A stretch of DNA of 64,000 nt from Sipunculus nudus. Taxonomy: Eukaryota > Annelida > Sipuncula > Golfingiida > Sipunculidae. The DNA is taken from positions 40,674,019-40,738,018 of the forward strand of contig CM049306.1 in NCBI GenBank assembly GCA_026874595.1, read 5' to 3'. Position 1 is the stretch's first letter; each line of letters begins with the position of its first letter. Shown in pieces: positions 47,401 to 54,705 of the stretch. The notes beneath the pieces are model-generated. The model made no database searches. It saw only the letters and a list, made by a program, of their open reading frames with translations, and was not told where the DNA came from. Both the position numbers and the translations under genes were made by a program.

Positions 47401-49703
47401 TTAAGCAGTATTTCCACGTGTGTGTATATGCGTATGTGTGTATATGCATGAAAAATTGGTGTGTTTCCATGTGCGCGTACATGCATATATGCTTGAACTG
47501 GCAAACGTGTATATTTGTATAGTGGATCAAGCAGGCCTTCCACAAAATGTTGGTGAATGACATCACTTTACCCTGAATCCCTGAGTTCACGCAAACCTTA
47601 TGCGTGAAAATCGCTCCTGTGGCAAATTTCATGCATATACGCACATACGCATATACGCTGACGGACATATGGAAACACCCCAGTTACAAAATCATGAGTG
47701 ATTTTTCACATATATACCCATATACGCGCACATGGAAACGCTGCTTTAAAGGCCCCATTCCTCTGAAGCATATATTGACACTTGCCAAGGTTGCCAGACT
47801 CGAGTTCACCATATTTTTAATTTGTCTGATAACCGGGTTGGAACAATTTGTATATCAAATTTGACTAAAAATTTTCACTACTCTAAAATTTAAAGGGTTC
47901 ACAGTAACCATGTATTTCAGCAGACTTGACCTAAAAGATCAAGGTCAAAATCACCAGTGTTCAATCATGCTTTAGATACTGACAGAAACAGAATGTTTGT
48001 CAAATTTAGGAAAAAATATGCAGAACATCACAATTTATGGAGTAAAAAAAATTCTTTATTTCTTTTGTTACATTTTGATTCAAAATGAATTACCTATACA
48101 TACTGATTTGTTCAAACATTTAAACTTCACTAATGCTGTAAAATGAAAAATGCGAGATGTCACCGAGTTAACCACTTCCACAGTATGGGGTTAAAAAAAT
48201 TTGACCTTGAAGATGAAGGTCAAGGTCACCAGTTTTTTAATCCATCAGAGATGACAATATCCCATCAGCCTATACAGGCGGGGGACTGAGGGCTAAAACT
48301 ACGCACCTTTTCCTGCTGTAGACTGCCAAGCTGACTATGGAGATCAGCGATCTCGTCGCTCCTGGTCTCGTTAAGCGGGTCGAGTCGGGCCTGGAGCTGC
48401 TCCCGGGCATCTTGCAGCATCTTCTCCAGCTCTTCCTTGCGGTCTTGAAGCTGCTGCTCCACCAGCGCTGACTTCTCAAGCTCTGCCTTCAGACAGGCAG
48501 CCTGACAACAAAATTCAGAGACAGCTGATAAATTATAATCTGTTTTAACATACAATAATTTATTTAAAGTTATTTCACTATTTTCTGGTGTAATTTATAA
48601 GTTACTAAATATGTCACTTTTTATTAATTTTTTCCTGTTGTTAAAAATAGCACAAGGCTTGACAATAACCTTTGAAGCACTTTGTTCATTGGAAGTGTTA
48701 AATCTGCTGCTCAGGTTATTGTAACAAGCCAGTAGTTTTCAGGCTTAAATCAGAGGGTGAGTTCAGTGGTGGGATTTGATCCATATTTCATAATCAATCA
48801 TCTGTTTGAGCAAACTGCTTGACACTTGATCAATAATCAATTCAGCTATAAATTTACATATCTGTTAAACTGGGAAAATTGTTGTAGTCTTTTAAAGGTG
48901 TACCATCCATATTTTACCACTTGAATAATTCCTTAAACTCTGCTATTTTGAGCTCTTTCTCAAGTTAATAGGATAGTGTCATAAAATTCTTGGGATCGGG
49001 TATTCGTTTTATGGTCAGGTGACATCTTTAGGAAGCTCTTTTTTAGGCCTTATTGTGATGTGATCCATAGATGCTGAAAATGAAAGAACAACTATCATTT
49101 GATGATCATTCTGTCACTATTGGATGCCAGCCTCCTCACCTGTTTTTTAAGCTCTTGCATTTTGCCAGCTGTCTGAGCCTCTGCCAGCTGGGTGAACTCT
49201 TCCTTGGCCTGCTTCAGAGCCTGTTTCAGACTCTCTACCTCTGCTTGGTAAGTCTCCTCCAAGTGAATCTTAACGTCTAATTTACGCTGCAGTGTGTATT
49301 TTTCTTGCTCTAAAACCTGTAACGATAAAAAAAAAGGCAAATACTTCAAATGTGGTATAATCCTTGAGTCAACAATGCATTTCGCATACAAGCTGGCTTT
49401 TGAACCTTATTGTTGATAAAGGTAGGGTGCTTCAGAATCTTGCATTTAGCCTGCAGCAAAAATAGTTTTTCTGTGTTTGATATTTTTGGATTTAGTAACT
49501 GGTATTAGTGAGACACTTACCTCTATCTTGCCTGTGTACTCCTGCCGAGTTGCGGCCAGCTGAGCTGTGAGTTCATTGTTGTCCTCCAGCAGCTGCTTCC
49601 CGATCTCACCAGCCAGCTGGACATCCTGCTCCTTTTTGTCCAGCTGCTGGGTCAGCAGCATCAGCTGCTCCTCCAAACTCATCTCACTGCCGTTATCACT
49701 CAT
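21363..49703 (-). CDS. SPDL1: Spindly (SPDL1/CCDC99) orthologue, 10 coding exons, 593 aa (gene span including introns)
   Basis: Spindly is the coiled-coil adaptor that links dynein/dynactin to the RZZ complex at the outer kinetochore and helps strip checkpoint proteins (family knowledge). Exons on the minus strand: 49521-49703, 49140-49316, 48307-48501, 43295-43444, 42363-42461, 41880-41990, 40912-41052, 29558-29661, 28564-28748, 21363-21799. All junctions are GT-AG and every phase matches, giving 593 residues against about 605 in human. Visible landmarks: a CC1-box-like AGEIG at 31-35; EQEKYTLQR at 64-72 (near-identical in human); the Spindly motif GNSLFSEVEDKR at 262-273, split by an intron; KYEP at 445-448 closing the coiled coil; an SP-rich tail (S479, S484 and S489 each before P); and a C-terminal CaaX box CKVQ, like the farnesylated CPQQ of human. 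Residues to about 448 are almost continuous heptad-rich helix. Introns 7 and 9 are very large and full of repeats. The non-coding first exon is not settled. Confidence 0.95.
22042..22777. mobile_element. Non-autonomous DNA element with perfect 18-bp TIRs
   Basis: Left GGTATGGTTCTCAGGCAC (22042-22059) and right GTGCCTGAGAACCATACC (22760-22777) are exact inverted copies. A related copy at about 54470-54705 keeps the internal AT-rich sequence and the right end but lacks the B-family segment found here at about 22390-22720. That segment is therefore probably a later insertion. Element class unknown. Confidence 0.75.
22390..22735 (+). repeat. B-family repeat unit
   Basis: It contains the diagnostic ggggggtacttt...agccccatagctt, tttcaggtttccaaag and gatttgtgccctg blocks, and ends gtcagctgagctaa then a poly-C run. 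Confidence 0.7.
23180..24003 (+). repeat. B-family tandem repeat, four ~165-bp units
   Basis: The block gttaacagatgaccaaat (variants) recurs near 23490, 23657, 23818 and 23982, at 163-169 bp steps. Open frames here come from the repeat itself and are not genes. The start resembles the C-family start (gggtcatgacgctcagctga). Confidence 0.8.
24045..26682 (+). repeat. C-family long dispersed repeat, copy 1
   Basis: It begins acaagggacctatgggtcac and cggcgctcagctga, and ends tcagatgacttatagtcagc then tgagctaa. The 3' end folds into a 13-bp stem with one mismatch. Internally it has two diverged units of about 665 bp (25380 and 26045) with gtcaaagttgggcaaaattt. No coding capacity. Confidence 0.85.
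26690..28084 (+). repeat. B-family tandem repeat, four ~340-bp units
   Basis: Units start with a(t)acaggtggcgccacc near 27056, 27396 and 27731, with a diverged first unit at 26690. Each contains tccatgatcaatatccatgc and gtacttcggagccccatag. The first and last units end with ggacggacgacggacaaa and tcagctgagctaa. It lies in Spindly intron 9. Confidence 0.85.
28160..28510 (+). repeat. Dispersed repeat K, copy 1
   Basis: It shares order and blocks with 61270-61655: aagttctta, aaacatgtaacct, ggtcacttgt, ttgcaa, and tagacccctttaa at the end. It stops 54 bp from Spindly exon 9. Confidence 0.7.
28564..28748 (-). CDS. SPDL1: Spindly exon 9 (residues 387-449)
   Basis: The acceptor is ttgttacag|GGA and the donor CCAG|GTAAGA; it enters completing Glu387 and leaves with one base of Asp449. 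It reads EEISRLQEEL at its start and LNELRMKYEP at its end. The human equivalent ends LDELKLKYEP and aligns without a gap. This closes the coiled-coil part of the protein. The next intron is 6.8 kb. Confidence 0.96.
29443..29485. repeat. (TA)n microsatellite
   Basis: An uninterrupted TA run of about 40 bp lies 70 bp from the exon 8 donor, in Spindly intron 8. Confidence 0.9.
29558..29661 (-). CDS. SPDL1: Spindly exon 8 (residues 353-387)
   Basis: The acceptor is ttaatgtttcag|ACA and the donor AAAGA|GTAAGC; it enters in phase 0 and leaves with two bases of a split Glu codon. It encodes a poorly conserved linker (TPTKPASLNPQSSREK) and then EYFQSLHKKK, which lines up with the human YYTDLLQ region. 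It is the least conserved exon, but its phase is the only one that joins exon 7 to exon 9, and the sum then matches the family length. Confidence 0.85.
30817..34283 (+). repeat. C-family repeat, copy 2, split by Helitron-like element
   Basis: It starts acaagggacccatgggtcac and matches copy 1 up to 31431, then resumes at 33163 (taatgatcataagtacctgg). It is truncated at its 3' side where the next C copy starts directly. The insertion at 31432-33162 is dealt with separately. Confidence 0.85.
31432..33162 (-). mobile_element. Helitron-like element, copy A2, nested in repeat C
   Basis: Same family as 1276-2308, in the opposite orientation and longer because it carries more 280-bp units (palindromic GGTGGCGCCACC near 32281, 32561 and 32841, exactly 280 bp apart). 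The 3' end reads TTTTAG on the minus strand after the hairpin; the 5' end is TTGTATCCGCC. The flanks (atttaaa / taatgatca) are contiguous in the related uninterrupted C copy near 24670, so the insertion is exact, between A and T, with no target duplication. Confidence 0.8.
34285..36895 (+). repeat. C-family repeat, copy 3, near full length
   Basis: It runs from acaagggacccatgggtcac to tatagtcagctgagctaatt, in tandem with the previous copy. It matches 24045-26682 along its whole length with small indels. Confidence 0.85.
36897..37503 (+). repeat. C-family repeat, partial copy 4
   Basis: It contains one ~600-bp internal unit and the 3' end (gacttatcgtcagctgagct), and is directly attached to copy 3. 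The array pattern suggests slippage or unequal crossing-over using the internal units. Confidence 0.8.
37604..38847 (-). mobile_element. pogo/Tigger-type deletion derivative
   Basis: Inverted ends begin CAGTGGAACCCCACAATTAC on the left and, reverse-complemented, CAGTGGGACCCCGCCTTGC on the right. Both are flanked by TA, the usual pogo target. Subterminal ggtggtcgtaatt motifs repeat at both ends. At 1.24 kb it is too short for a full transposase but keeps the N-terminal coding part. It lies in Spindly intron 7. Confidence 0.85.
37979..38122 (-). CDS. Truncated pogo transposase, N-terminal HTH only (47 aa)
   Basis: The ORF starts MPRKERSLKEKVVLIKAE and continues GCSQRRLAQQLSVGKTQV, which is the psq/CENP-B-type helix-turn-helix at the start of pogo transposases. 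A stop follows residue 47, so the second DNA-binding helix region and the DDE catalytic domain are absent. It could at most encode a small DNA-binding peptide. It is most likely a relic of an internal deletion. Confidence 0.8.
   Translation of the reverse strand: MPRKERSLKEKVVLIKAETPGCSQRRLAQQLSVGKTQVHAIYTQAEG
38848..40911. other. Intron 7 sequence, no exon accepted
   Basis: A donor-like AAA|GTAAGC near 39254 was tested as an alternative Spindly exon and rejected on phase. The open stretch at 39767-40156 is not recognised. Confidence 0.5.
40912..41052 (-). CDS. SPDL1: Spindly exon 7 (residues 306-352)
   Basis: The acceptor is tgttttatag|ATG and the donor GAT|GTAGGT, phase 0, 47 codons. It begins MQLSGLLHRYSNQADLQYLE and ends GLMGQLKSYKGRD, parallel to the human segment around LLQMKGSQTEFEQQERLL. 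The following intron is 11.2 kb and holds the pogo derivative and the C-family array. Confidence 0.93.
41475..41880 (-). repeat. ~33-bp minisatellite, about 12 copies, seeded on Spindly exon 6 donor
   Basis: The plus-strand unit aagtataccttgagtttg recurs every 32-35 bp from about 41506 to 41871. The last copy is the real exon 6/intron junction. On the minus strand each unit repeats the exon end (codons for HLHKLK, degenerate) and a GTATAC donor. Most copies keep the GT. Confidence 0.93.
41880..41990 (-). CDS. SPDL1: Spindly exon 6 (residues 269-305), end of Spindly motif
   Basis: The acceptor is atctgtag|GTG and the donor AAG|GTATAC, phase 0, 37 codons. It begins VEDKRVEAEKK, completing GNSLFSEVEDKR, and ends DHLHKLK. 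The donor and the last ~17 exon bases are repeated about eleven more times in the intron immediately downstream (41475-41880). Confidence 0.95.
42363..42461 (-). CDS. SPDL1: Spindly exon 5 (residues 236-268), start of Spindly motif
   Basis: The acceptor is ctttacag|GCA and the donor GAG|GTCTGT, phase 0, 33 codons. It ends NSKGNSLFSE; the human equivalent is NSKGNSLFAE. This is the first half of the Spindly motif (LFxEV), which contacts the pointed-end complex of dynactin. Confidence 0.95.
43295..43444 (-). CDS. SPDL1: Spindly exon 4 (residues 186-235)
   Basis: The acceptor is cgttacag|CAA and the donor GAG|GTCAGT, phase 0, 50 codons. It begins QALLCDLSDTRNQIEQLVLD and ends QVTSYINSLE, equivalent to the human stretch ending VSYYNALEK. 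A tRNA-derived SINE lies 80 bp upstream in the preceding intron. Confidence 0.93.
43525..43919 (+). mobile_element. tRNA-derived SINE with poly-A tail
   Basis: The 5' end carries an A-box-like TGGCTCAGGGGTAGA (43532-43546) and a B-box-like GAATTCAAATTCC (43574-43586) at the right spacing for a tRNA promoter. About 300 bp of unrelated body follows, then a (A)n tail with a single G-T break. The acceptor stem no longer pairs, so it is not a functional tRNA gene. It sits in the intron before Spindly exon 4. No clear target duplication was found. Confidence 0.8.
44090..46440 (-). mobile_element. Helitron-like element, copy A3, 5'-truncated and interrupted
   Basis: The minus-strand 3' end (TATTCTGG after a degraded hairpin) starts at 44090. 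About 280-bp units repeat near 45105, 45385, 45660 and 45940. Foreign sequence at about 44365-44870 interrupts it, and the 5' end (TTGTATCC) is missing near 46440. It lies in the intron between Spindly exons 3 and 4. Confidence 0.7.
46855..47355 (+). repeat. Dispersed repeat related to the GGTGGCGCCACC families
   Basis: It begins aatgtaggtggcgccaccaa and ends in ggacggacgacggacgccgg then a cgcataagctca end. The layout is like families B and C, but the body is not similar. Confidence 0.55.
47397..47752. mobile_element. Fold-back MITE-like element
   Basis: Left cctttaagcagtatttccac and, reverse-complemented, right cctttaaagcagcgtttcca are near-identical inverted ends. A second inverted pair (gtgtttccatgtgcgc with atatggaaacacc) lies inside. 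Alternating purine/pyrimidine tracts (tatatgcgtatgtg) fill the arms. Confidence 0.7.
48307..48501 (-). CDS. SPDL1: Spindly exon 3 (residues 121-185)
   Basis: The acceptor is gttgtcag|GCT and the donor AAG|GTGCGT, phase 0 at both ends, 65 codons. It starts AACLKAELEK and ends HSQLGSLQQEK. It is Glu/Lys/Gln-rich coiled coil with no other domain. This exon is markedly richer in GC than its intron surroundings. Confidence 0.93.
49140..49316 (-). CDS. SPDL1: Spindly exon 2 (residues 62-120)
   Basis: The acceptor is ttacag|GTT and the donor CAG|GTGAGG, phase 0 at both ends, 59 codons. It begins VLEQEKYTLQRKLD, which matches the strongly conserved EQEKYTLQR of vertebrate Spindly, and ends KMQELKKQ. 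The whole exon reads as coiled coil. The intron before it is only 204 bp. Confidence 0.95.
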
Positions 49704-49743
49704 GGCTGTGCTGCAGCATCCCCTCACAGCATTACATCAGGCC
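49521..49743 (-). CDS. SPDL1: Spindly exon with start codon (residues 1-61) and 40-nt leader
   Basis: The coding part is 49521-49703 and begins MSDNGSEMSLEEQ. An in-frame TGA lies just upstream, so this ATG is the first usable one in frame. The donor is GAG|GTAAGT, phase 0. Residues 27-45 (DVQLAGEIGKQLLEDNNEL) match the CC1 box, which binds the dynein light intermediate chain. A good acceptor (gtttgtattacag) at 49744-49756 suggests a 40-nt leader at 49704-49743 preceded by an intron and a separate upstream 5' UTR exon. The leader carries three upstream ATGs. The acceptor, leader and ATG are the seed of the minisatellite just upstream. Confidence 0.9.
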
Positions 49744-51190
49744 CTGTAATACAAACAACAATCAGGTGTCACTCATGGCTGTGCTGCAGCATCCCCTCAC
49801 AGCATTATATCAGACCCTGTAATACAAACAGCAGTCAGGTGTCACTCATGGCTGTGCTGCAGCATCCTCTCACAGCATTACATTAGACCCTGTAATACAA
49901 ACAGCAGTCGGGTATCACTCATGGCTGTGCTGCAGCATCCCCTCACAGCATTACATTAGACCCTGTAATACAAACAACAGTCAGGTGTCACTCATGGCTG
50001 TGCTGCAGCATCCCCTCACAGCATTATATCAGACCCTGTAATACAAACAGCAGTCAGGTGTCACTCATGGCCGTACTGCAGCATCCCCTCACAGCATTAC
50101 ATTAGACCCTGTAATACAAACAACAGTCAGGTGTCACTCATGGCCGTACTGCAGCATCCCCTCACAGCATTATATCAGACCCTGTAATACAAACAGCAGT
50201 CAGGTGTCACTCATGGCCGTGCTGCAGCATCCCCTCACAGCATTACATTAGACCCTGTAATACCAACAGCAGTCAAGTGTCACTCATGGCTGTGCTGCAG
50301 CATCCCCTCACAGCATTACATCAGGCCCTGTAATACAAACAGCAGTTAGGTGTCACTCATGGCCATATTGCAGCATCCCCTCACAGCATTACATTAGACC
50401 CTGTAATACAAACAGCAGTCAGGTGTCACTCATGGCCGTACTGCTGTATACACTCACAGCATTATATCAGACCCTGTAATACAAACAGCAGTCAGGTGTC
50501 AATCATGGCTGTGCTGCAGTATACACTGACAGCATTATATCAGACCCTGTAATACAAACAGCAGTCAGGTGTCACTCATGGCTGTGCTGCAGCATCCCCT
50601 CACAGCATTACATTAGACCCTGTAATACCAACAGCAGTCAGATGTCACTCATGGCCATAGTGCAGTATCCCCTCACAGCATTACATCAGGCCCTGTGATA
50701 CAAACAGCAGTCAGGTGTCACTCATGGCCATATTGCAGCATCCCCTCACAGCATTACATCAGACCCTGTAATACAAACAGCAGTCAGGTGTCACTCATGG
50801 CCGTACTGCTGTATACACTCACAGCATTATATCAACCCTGTAATACAAACAGCAGTCAGGTGTCACTCATGGCCATGCTGCGGTATACACTCACAGCATT
50901 ATATCAGACCCTGTCATACAACAACAGTCAGGTGTCACTCATGGCCATCCTGAAGCATCCCCTCACAGCATTATATCAGACCCTGTAATACAAACAGCAG
51001 TCAGGTGTCACTCATGCCTGTGCTGCAGCATCCCCTCACAGCATTTCATCAGACCCTGTAATACAAACAGCAGTCAGGTGTCACTCATGACCATCCTGAA
51101 GCATTCCCTCACAGTATTGCATCCAGCCCTGTAATATAAACAGCAGTTAAGGTGTCAATTATGGCCATGCTGCAGCATTACACAGTACCT
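49700..51190 (-). repeat. 73-bp minisatellite, 21 copies, seeded on the Spindly acceptor/ATG
   Basis: Copies of the plus-strand motif tcactcatgg recur at almost exact 73-bp steps, with ATG triplets at 49702, 49775, 49848, 49921, 49994, 50067 and so on to 51161 (two steps of 72 and one of 74). The copy nearest the gene is the true start-codon region. Read on the minus strand, each unit has ttgtattacag|GG, a 40-nt leader and ATGAGTGA followed by cc TGA, so each displaced copy encodes only MSDT. The farthest copies are the most diverged. Confidence 0.97.
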
Positions 51191-51722
51191 GTAAGATCAA
51201 TGGATAAATCACATATAATAGCTATGAGCACTGGCTGAAAAAAATTATATACAAACAACACTTCCAGTTTAGGAGTTAGACGGGCCCACTAGAAAATTTA
51301 CAGGCCTTTATTTTCTTCTGCTTTAAATGAAGCACATTTCAATAAAGAATAAAAAGCTGATGGTATTATCTGAAATAAATAAGTAATGTGATATTACCAA
51401 GCCTTGGCACAACAGTATTACAATATAATTTGCAATGCAAAATTGACCTGCTGCAAACCAGATTCATTTCCTATCACTATCTGAAAATCAATGAAAATAC
51501 AGGCCTTGAACTTTGAGGCAAGCGATTGCTTCTACTGTTGGGGCGATAGTGTTTTTTTTAATATCATGATAATAATGATTCATATGCTGAAATACTAATA
51601 ATGTAATTTTGTTATTCTGCACACAGAAAAACAAAAGTGAAGACATTATTTCAGAAATAAGTATTCAAGGTAACGTTTGTTAACCAAAACACAGATAAAC
51701 TAGATGTGTTGGAACAACACGA
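51191..51722. other. No gene seen
   Basis: AT-rich sequence between the 73-bp minisatellite and the 180-bp repeat element. Confidence 0.5.
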
Positions 51723-53230
51723 ATGCCCCCGCCATGGGCAAATTAGAAACATTTGTAAAATTTTGAAAAATTTTTTAAGTTCAGGAGGTGTCGTATGGTC
51801 AAAATAGATCAACAAGGGCAAAATGCAAACTCAATCTGTAACTGGTCATTATCTGCCTACACACCAAAAATCATGCCAGTATATGCAGGCATTGTGAAAA
51901 AAAGTCCATACATGTGCATTTTCCATAAAAATTTCTGTCTTTCATGAAATTGTCTATGTTTAGGAGCCGTAAAACAATCAAAAGTAAGTCAACCAGGACG
52001 AAACGCGAACTCAATCTGTAACTGTCATTATCTGCCCACACATAAAAAATCAGGGTGGTATCTGCAGGCATTGAGGAAAAAAAGTCAGTACATATGCATT
52101 TGTTATGAAAATTTCTATTTTTCATGAAAATTTCTATATGGTCAAAAGTTGGTCAACCGGGACAAAACAAGAACTCGATCTGTAACTGGTCATTATCTGC
52201 CTACACACCAAAAATCAGGCCCCCATCTGCAGGCACTGCAAAAAAAGTCTGTACAAGTGTATTTGTCATGAAAATTTATATTTTACATGAAATTTTCTAT
52301 GTTCAGGAGCTGTAAAACAATCAAAAGTAGGTCAACTAGGACGAAACGCGAACTCAATCTGTAACAGGTCAATATCTGCCCACACACCAAAAATCAGGCC
52401 AATATCTGCAGGCATTGCGAAAAAAAGTCTGTACATGTGTATTTGTCATGAAATTTCATATTTTTCATGAAATTTTCTATGTTCAGGAGCCGTAAAACGG
52501 TCAAAAGAAGGTCAACCGGGACGAAACGCGAACTCGATCTGTAACTGGTCTATATCTGCCTACACACCAAAAATCAGGCCAATATTTGCAAGCATTGCAT
52601 AAAAAAGTCCGTACATGTGTATCTGTCATGAATATTTCTATTTTTCATGAAATGTTCTAAGTTAAGGAATTGTAAAACGTTCAAAAGTAGGTCAACCGGG
52701 ACAAAACGCGAACTCGATCTGTAACTGGTCAATATCTGCCCACACATAAAAAATCAGGCCAATATCTGCAGGAATTGTGAAAAAAAGTCCGTACATGTGT
52801 ATTTGTCATGAAAATTTCTATTTTTCATGAAATTTTCTAAGTTTAGGAGCCGTAAAACAGTCAAAAGTAGGTCAACTGGGACAAAACGCGAACTCGATCT
52901 GTAACTGGTCATTATCTGCCTACACACCAAAAATCAGACCAATATCTGCAGGCATTGCGAAAAAAAGTCTGTACATGTGTATTTGTCATGAAATTTCTAT
53001 TTTTCATGAAATTTTCTAAGTTTAGGAGCCGTAAAACGGTCAAAAGTAGGTCAACCGGGACGAAACGCGAACTCGATCTGTAACTGGTCTATAGCTGCCC
53101 ACACACCAAAAATCAGGCCAATATCTGCAGGCATTGCGAAAAAAAGTCCGTACAACTGTTTGATTTCGGAAGGACAGAAGGACGGACATGGGTAAAACTA
53201 TATGCCCCGGCCACTTTGTGGCGGGGGCAT
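51723..53230. mobile_element. Tandem-repeat element with inverted ends, ~180-bp unit, 8 copies
   Basis: The ends ATGCCCCCGCCA (51723-51734) and TGGCGGGGGCAT (53219-53230) are exact inverse copies. Between them a unit containing aactcgatctgtaactggtc, caaaaatcaggccaatatct and aaaaaaagtccgtacatgtg repeats at 180-bp steps from about 51790 to 53160. There is no coding capacity. It lies just upstream of the Spindly minisatellite. Confidence 0.85.
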
Positions 53231-53950
53231 AAAAATGTGATATCACAATAATACATGTAGGGAAGTTGACAATACAATAAATGTAAGATATATTGTGGTA
53301 ATACCTAATAATGGTTACTGTCCCAACCCAACTGTTCCACTCCCATGTACCATCCCTCACAGACTTGTGGGGGAGGTAATAATCACTCTTTTGGTATTCT
53401 TAGTATTTCAAAACTATTGTTCAGATCTGAAATGATCATGTTTGTGCCCCTAAAATCAAGAGATATCCCCATTTGTGAAACAGAAGACACTTGCTGCCAA
53501 ACTGCAACTCTCAGCAGAACTACTTACTATACGTAATGATCATCCCCCCCCCCCCCAATATCATATTCTAATCAAAATTTAATGTCAACAGCTGTACTTG
53601 GGGTATACTTTATGAAACAGCCAGATCTTGTTGCCTCACAGGGGATACTTATTCTTTTCAATGTGGCTTGGTGGCTCTGCAACAATTAAATAGAGTGGGG
53701 AAAAAAATCTTGGTTAAATTGACTCCAATTACAATTTAGAGAGTGTAAATGTGTCACCAAAGAATTTCTAAGATAATTTCCTAATTCCACATTTGATATG
53801 TTTTAAAGGCTGCCATACTTATTTTATATTCATGAGTTAGGAAAGCATCAGTTGTACAGCTGTCCTAAATAGCTATAGGCTATTTTATGAATATCATAAG
53901 AAATGGAAATCTTTAAAGCACTCCACAATATAAACAGCTCCCAAACTTAC

Positions 53951-54160
53951 CATTTATTACATTCTCAATCCGGAGCCCTTTGCACTCATAATCTGCTCCT
54001 ACGGATAAGCTATTCAAGATCAAATAACACCAGTATTTCAGTATAAACATAAGAGCTGCAGCTTGTAATCATATGGCAAAGTCTCGCTTACCTGACAGAA
54101 ACGTGATATCAATCATAAATCTGTTATAATGCAACGTTACAAAAACTGTTCTGCATAAAT
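53951..54160 (-). other. Candidate non-coding first exon(s) of Spindly
   Basis: Two strong minus-strand donors lie upstream of the gene: AATG|GTAAGTTTG (exon end at 53951) and CAG|GTAAGCGAG (exon end at 54092). Either could feed the acceptor at 49744. No promoter element was identified, and transcript data would be needed to choose. This is inference from splice-site quality and position only. Confidence 0.3.
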
Positions 54161-54469
54161 ATCCCGGGTGGGATACAGTCCGTGAATTTTAACAAATACT
54201 CAACAGAGCACATTGGTAGATCTAACTTGACGTTCATTGTACCTCAACATTGACTGTTACCACAAAGAACCTAAAAAGAGGAGTCTGACAATTCAGTACA
54301 ATGTCGTCAGAATGATCTTGACAAATTCCTGTACACCAGAACAACAGTCCCTCTGTCTCAACAGTTCTGCATGCCTAAAATATTTATATAAAAGATAAAT
54401 CAGTCAAATACAGCAGTCATTTTAAATACACATCCAATAACAATGGTTACGAAATTCTAACAGGTAATT

Positions 54470-54705
54470 GCCCGCGTCAATTTTAACCCCCTGCATCAAA
54501 AGTTTTTATTTTGATCTTTATCTTTCAAGAAGATAAATAATACAATTTAAGTAGTGCTGTTACCTGTTTAGCAAAAAAAATTGTTATTTTCATGCTTTTC
54601 CCTGATCATATTGCATTTTATCGAAACATACAAAAAAAAGGTCAAAAATAAAATACCTCCCACCCACACTGATTTATGAAAAAAGTGCCTGAGAACCATT
54701 ATTTC
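54470..54705. repeat. Related copy of the 22042-22777 element
   Basis: It shares the blocks cccc(t)gcatcaaa, tctttcaagaagataaat, tgtttagcaaaa and the end gtgcctgagaaccat. It lacks the left 18-bp end and the B segment. Confidence 0.65.

Noticed and set aside
47360-47870. Overlapping ORFs with HIRTYAYT-type repeats
   Set aside because: They come from alternating TATACGC tracts in the arms of a fold-back element.
50695-50988. 97-codon plus-strand ORF
   Set aside because: It is a by-product of the 73-bp minisatellite read on the wrong strand.
49700-51190. CRISPR-like array
   Set aside because: Units are contiguous copies with no unique spacers, and the genome is eukaryotic.
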